Below, one piece after another: positions 32,244-33,738 of a DNA stretch of 33,738 nucleotides; position 1 is the stretch's first letter; each line of letters starts with the position of its first letter. Both the position numbers and the translations under genes were made by a program. Source of the DNA: Rubripirellula sp. GTDB lineage: Bacteria; Planctomycetota; Planctomycetia; Pirellulales; Pirellulaceae. The notes below the pieces were generated by a model. The model was given only the letters and a program-made list of their open reading frames with translations. It had not been told where the DNA came from and did not search any database. The DNA is taken from contig JARGNK010000083.1 in assembly GCA_029213145.1 (NCBI GenBank), positions 1 through 33,738 on the forward strand, read 5' to 3'.

Positions 32244-33738
32244 ATGATCCGCGCCTGCTATGGAATGTTCTTGATCCTATTGACCAGCCTGTCAGTGGTG
32301 GCAGAAACGCGACACGTTCCGGATGCTTTCCCAACGATTCAAGCTGCGATTGATGCTTCTGCCGTTGGCGATACAGTTCTGGTAGCACCCGGACGTTACG
32401 CCGAACGGATACGACTGACGACCGGCCTCACGCTTAAGAGTGACGGAAAGGATCAGGCCGGCGTTCAAGGATTAAAGCGAGCCGAGGCGACGATCCTGGA
32501 CGGCGGCGGAAACGTCGGTGACCAACCAGGGATCACAATGGCTGAGGATAGCGTGTTGGACGGCTTCACGGTCACCGCCATCGGCCAATATGATGATGCG
32601 GTTTGGCAACAGCATTTTGATTCAAAGGGTGAGCAACTCGGTGATGACGAAGGTTCCGTTCAAGCCGAAGGCACTGTTCCGGCAATCGCAATCAGAGGCA
32701 TCAGCTGTACCGTCACGAACTGCATCGTGCACCACAATGGTGACGTAGGAATCGGCATCCTCGGCAGCAGCTCCTCCAAAAAGCCAATCTTGATTTCCAA
32801 CAACACCGCCTATCGGAACCTTGGTGGTGGAATTGGAGTTGCCGAAAGTGCCGCTGCGATCATCCAAAACAATCGCTGCAAGCTCAACCTGCGAGCTGGA
32901 ATCGGATGTCGTGCCGCAAGCCCGGTAATCCTTGATAATGAGTGCTTTCAGAATGTGCGGGCTGGCATTGGTTGTCGCGAAGGTGCACGACCAATCATTC
33001 GACGAAACAAGTGCTTTCAGAATCGTCGTGCAGGAATCGGCATCCGCATGGAAAATACAGCACCGATCGTGGAAGACAACGAATGCTACGAGAATGAAAT
33101 GGCCGGAATCGGATCCCGTGACCATGCCAGCCCAATCCTGAAACAGAACCTTTGCCATCACAATAAAATGGCCGGGATCGGCTGTGATGGTTCAGCACCC
33201 TTAATCGTCCAAAATGAATGCCGCGATAATCTTATGGCAGGGATCGGATTGCGAATGGCTGCGGATGCTGTTATTCACCAAAACCAATGCCAACGCAACA
33301 AACTGGTAGCCATCGGTATCACGCAAGGCTCAACAGCCATGGTGACCGATAACAAACTTTCGCGGACTGGCGGGGCGCCACCTCTGATCGCCGTCAAGGA
33401 CGGTTCGATCGCCACGATTCAAAATAATCAAATCGCGGGTGGTGGTGTCGCGGGCATTTTGGTGCAAGGCAAGGTAAAGATTGACGGGAACCAATTCCAG
33501 GGTGCCGGTAAAAACCAAGGCAATGCGATCTGGGTGTGGGAAGGATCGACGGCGAACATCACCAATAATCAGTTCGATCAATATCGAACTGCCGTCAATG
33601 CATCCAAAGCTTCGGTAAATGTGACCGGAAATACGATCAAACGATTTCAAAAGGTCGCGATCATCGTCAAGTCGAGCATTCAGCCGCCGCTGGTCCACAG
33701 CAATCACGCCATCTCGTCAAATCCCGACACGCAGGTGG
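32244..33738 (+). CDS. secreted right-handed parallel beta-helix protein (partial, runs off the window)
   Basis: Open from ATG 32244 to the end of the window without a stop, 498 codons. AGGA lies about 8 bp upstream of the start. A signal peptide (FLILLTSLSVVA, ending near residue 20) is followed by HVPDAFPTIQAAIDASAVGDTVLVAPGRYAE, the N-terminal cap of pectate-lyase-like/NosD-type beta-helices. After about residue 185 the coils become very regular, 22-24 residues each, with Asn and Cys at fixed positions and A-G-I-G in each coil (AGIG at 218, 240, 263, 287, 310, 332). Cys at 212, 234, 257, 281, 304, 326 and 349 fall on the same turn. After residue 360 the coils become less regular (NNQIAGGGVAGILV, NNQFDQY). 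Such proteins bind or cleave polysaccharides; which applies here is unknown. It probably forms an operon with the lactonase gene 26 bp upstream. Confidence 0.88.
   Translation, partial: MIRACYGMFLILLTSLSVVAETRHVPDAFPTIQAAIDASAVGDTVLVAPGRYAERIRLTTGLTLKSDGKDQAGVQGLKRAEATILDGGGNVGDQPGITMAEDSVLDGFTVTAIGQYDDAVWQQHFDSKGEQLGDDEGSVQAEGTVPAIAIRGISCTVTNCIVHHNGDVGIGILGSSSSKKPILISNNTAYRNLGGGIGVAESAAAIIQNNRCKLNLRAGIGCRAASPVILDNECFQNVRAGIGCREGARPIIRRNKCFQNRRAGIGIRMENTAPIVEDNECYENEMAGIGSRDHASPILKQNLCHHNKMAGIGCDGSAPLIVQNECRDNLMAGIGLRMAADAVIHQNQCQRNKLVAIGITQGSTAMVTDNKLSRTGGAPPLIAVKDGSIATIQNNQIAGGGVAGILVQGKVKIDGNQFQGAGKNQGNAIWVWEGSTANITNNQFDQYRTAVNASKASVNVTGNTIKRFQKVAIIVKSSIQPPLVHSNHAISSNPDTQV

Noticed and set aside
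32850..33300. CRISPR-like periodicity of about 66-72 bp
   Set aside because: The repeats are in frame, diverged at synonymous positions, and encode beta-helix coils; there are no constant repeats with unique spacers.

Overview
The window reads as a chromosomal segment of a planctomycete, most likely a Rhodopirellula/Blastopirellula-like member of the Pirellulaceae. The main reason is the presence of families first described from that group: a DUF1552 (HXXSHH) protein next to a large DUF1587/1595/1592/1588/1585 cytochrome-type protein, several secreted sulfatases, Tat-exported Gfo/Idh/MocA and propeller proteins, and ECF sigma/FecR regulation. No tRNA, rRNA, CRISPR array or insertion sequence was recognised.

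Left part (1-18.3 kb), mostly housekeeping and single genes. It starts with the C-terminal end of an alkaline-phosphatase-superfamily protein. Then come an ABC-F ATPase and a tRNA-dihydrouridine synthase coupled on the minus strand, SucA (2-oxoglutarate dehydrogenase E1), a three-helix membrane coiled-coil protein with a DnaJ-like Cys/Gly motif and a Gly-Gln tail, a DCC-family thiol protein and PurQ. These are followed by a minus-strand pair of P-loop ATPase and arrestin-like membrane protein, a bacterial PH-domain protein, a methyltransferase, a Tat-exported beta-propeller protein, a PP2C phosphatase and an iduronate-2-sulfatase-like sulfatase.

Central part (19.1-29.7 kb), the most interesting region. 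Seven plus-strand genes form what looks like one self-regulated operon: ECF sigma factor, FecR-like anti-sigma/sensor, exported Gfo/Idh/MocA oxidoreductase, a fused 3-keto-disaccharide hydrolase (DUF1080)-sulfatase, a DUF1552 protein, a di-haem-type planctomycete cytochrome, and a last sulfatase-fold protein that has lost its catalytic residues. Four of the six junctions are 4-bp ATGA overlaps. The inferred role is periplasmic processing of a sulfated carbohydrate: desulfation, oxidation to the 3-keto sugar and cleavage. The cytochrome and DUF1552 partners have no known function.

Right part (29.7-33.7 kb). A second ECF sigma gene on the minus strand is broken by a frameshift and overlaps a 48-codon ORF of unknown nature. 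It is followed by a secreted lactonase-type beta-propeller and the first 498 codons of a secreted right-handed beta-helix protein that runs off the window. The beta-helix has a regular Cys/Asn/AGIG ladder.
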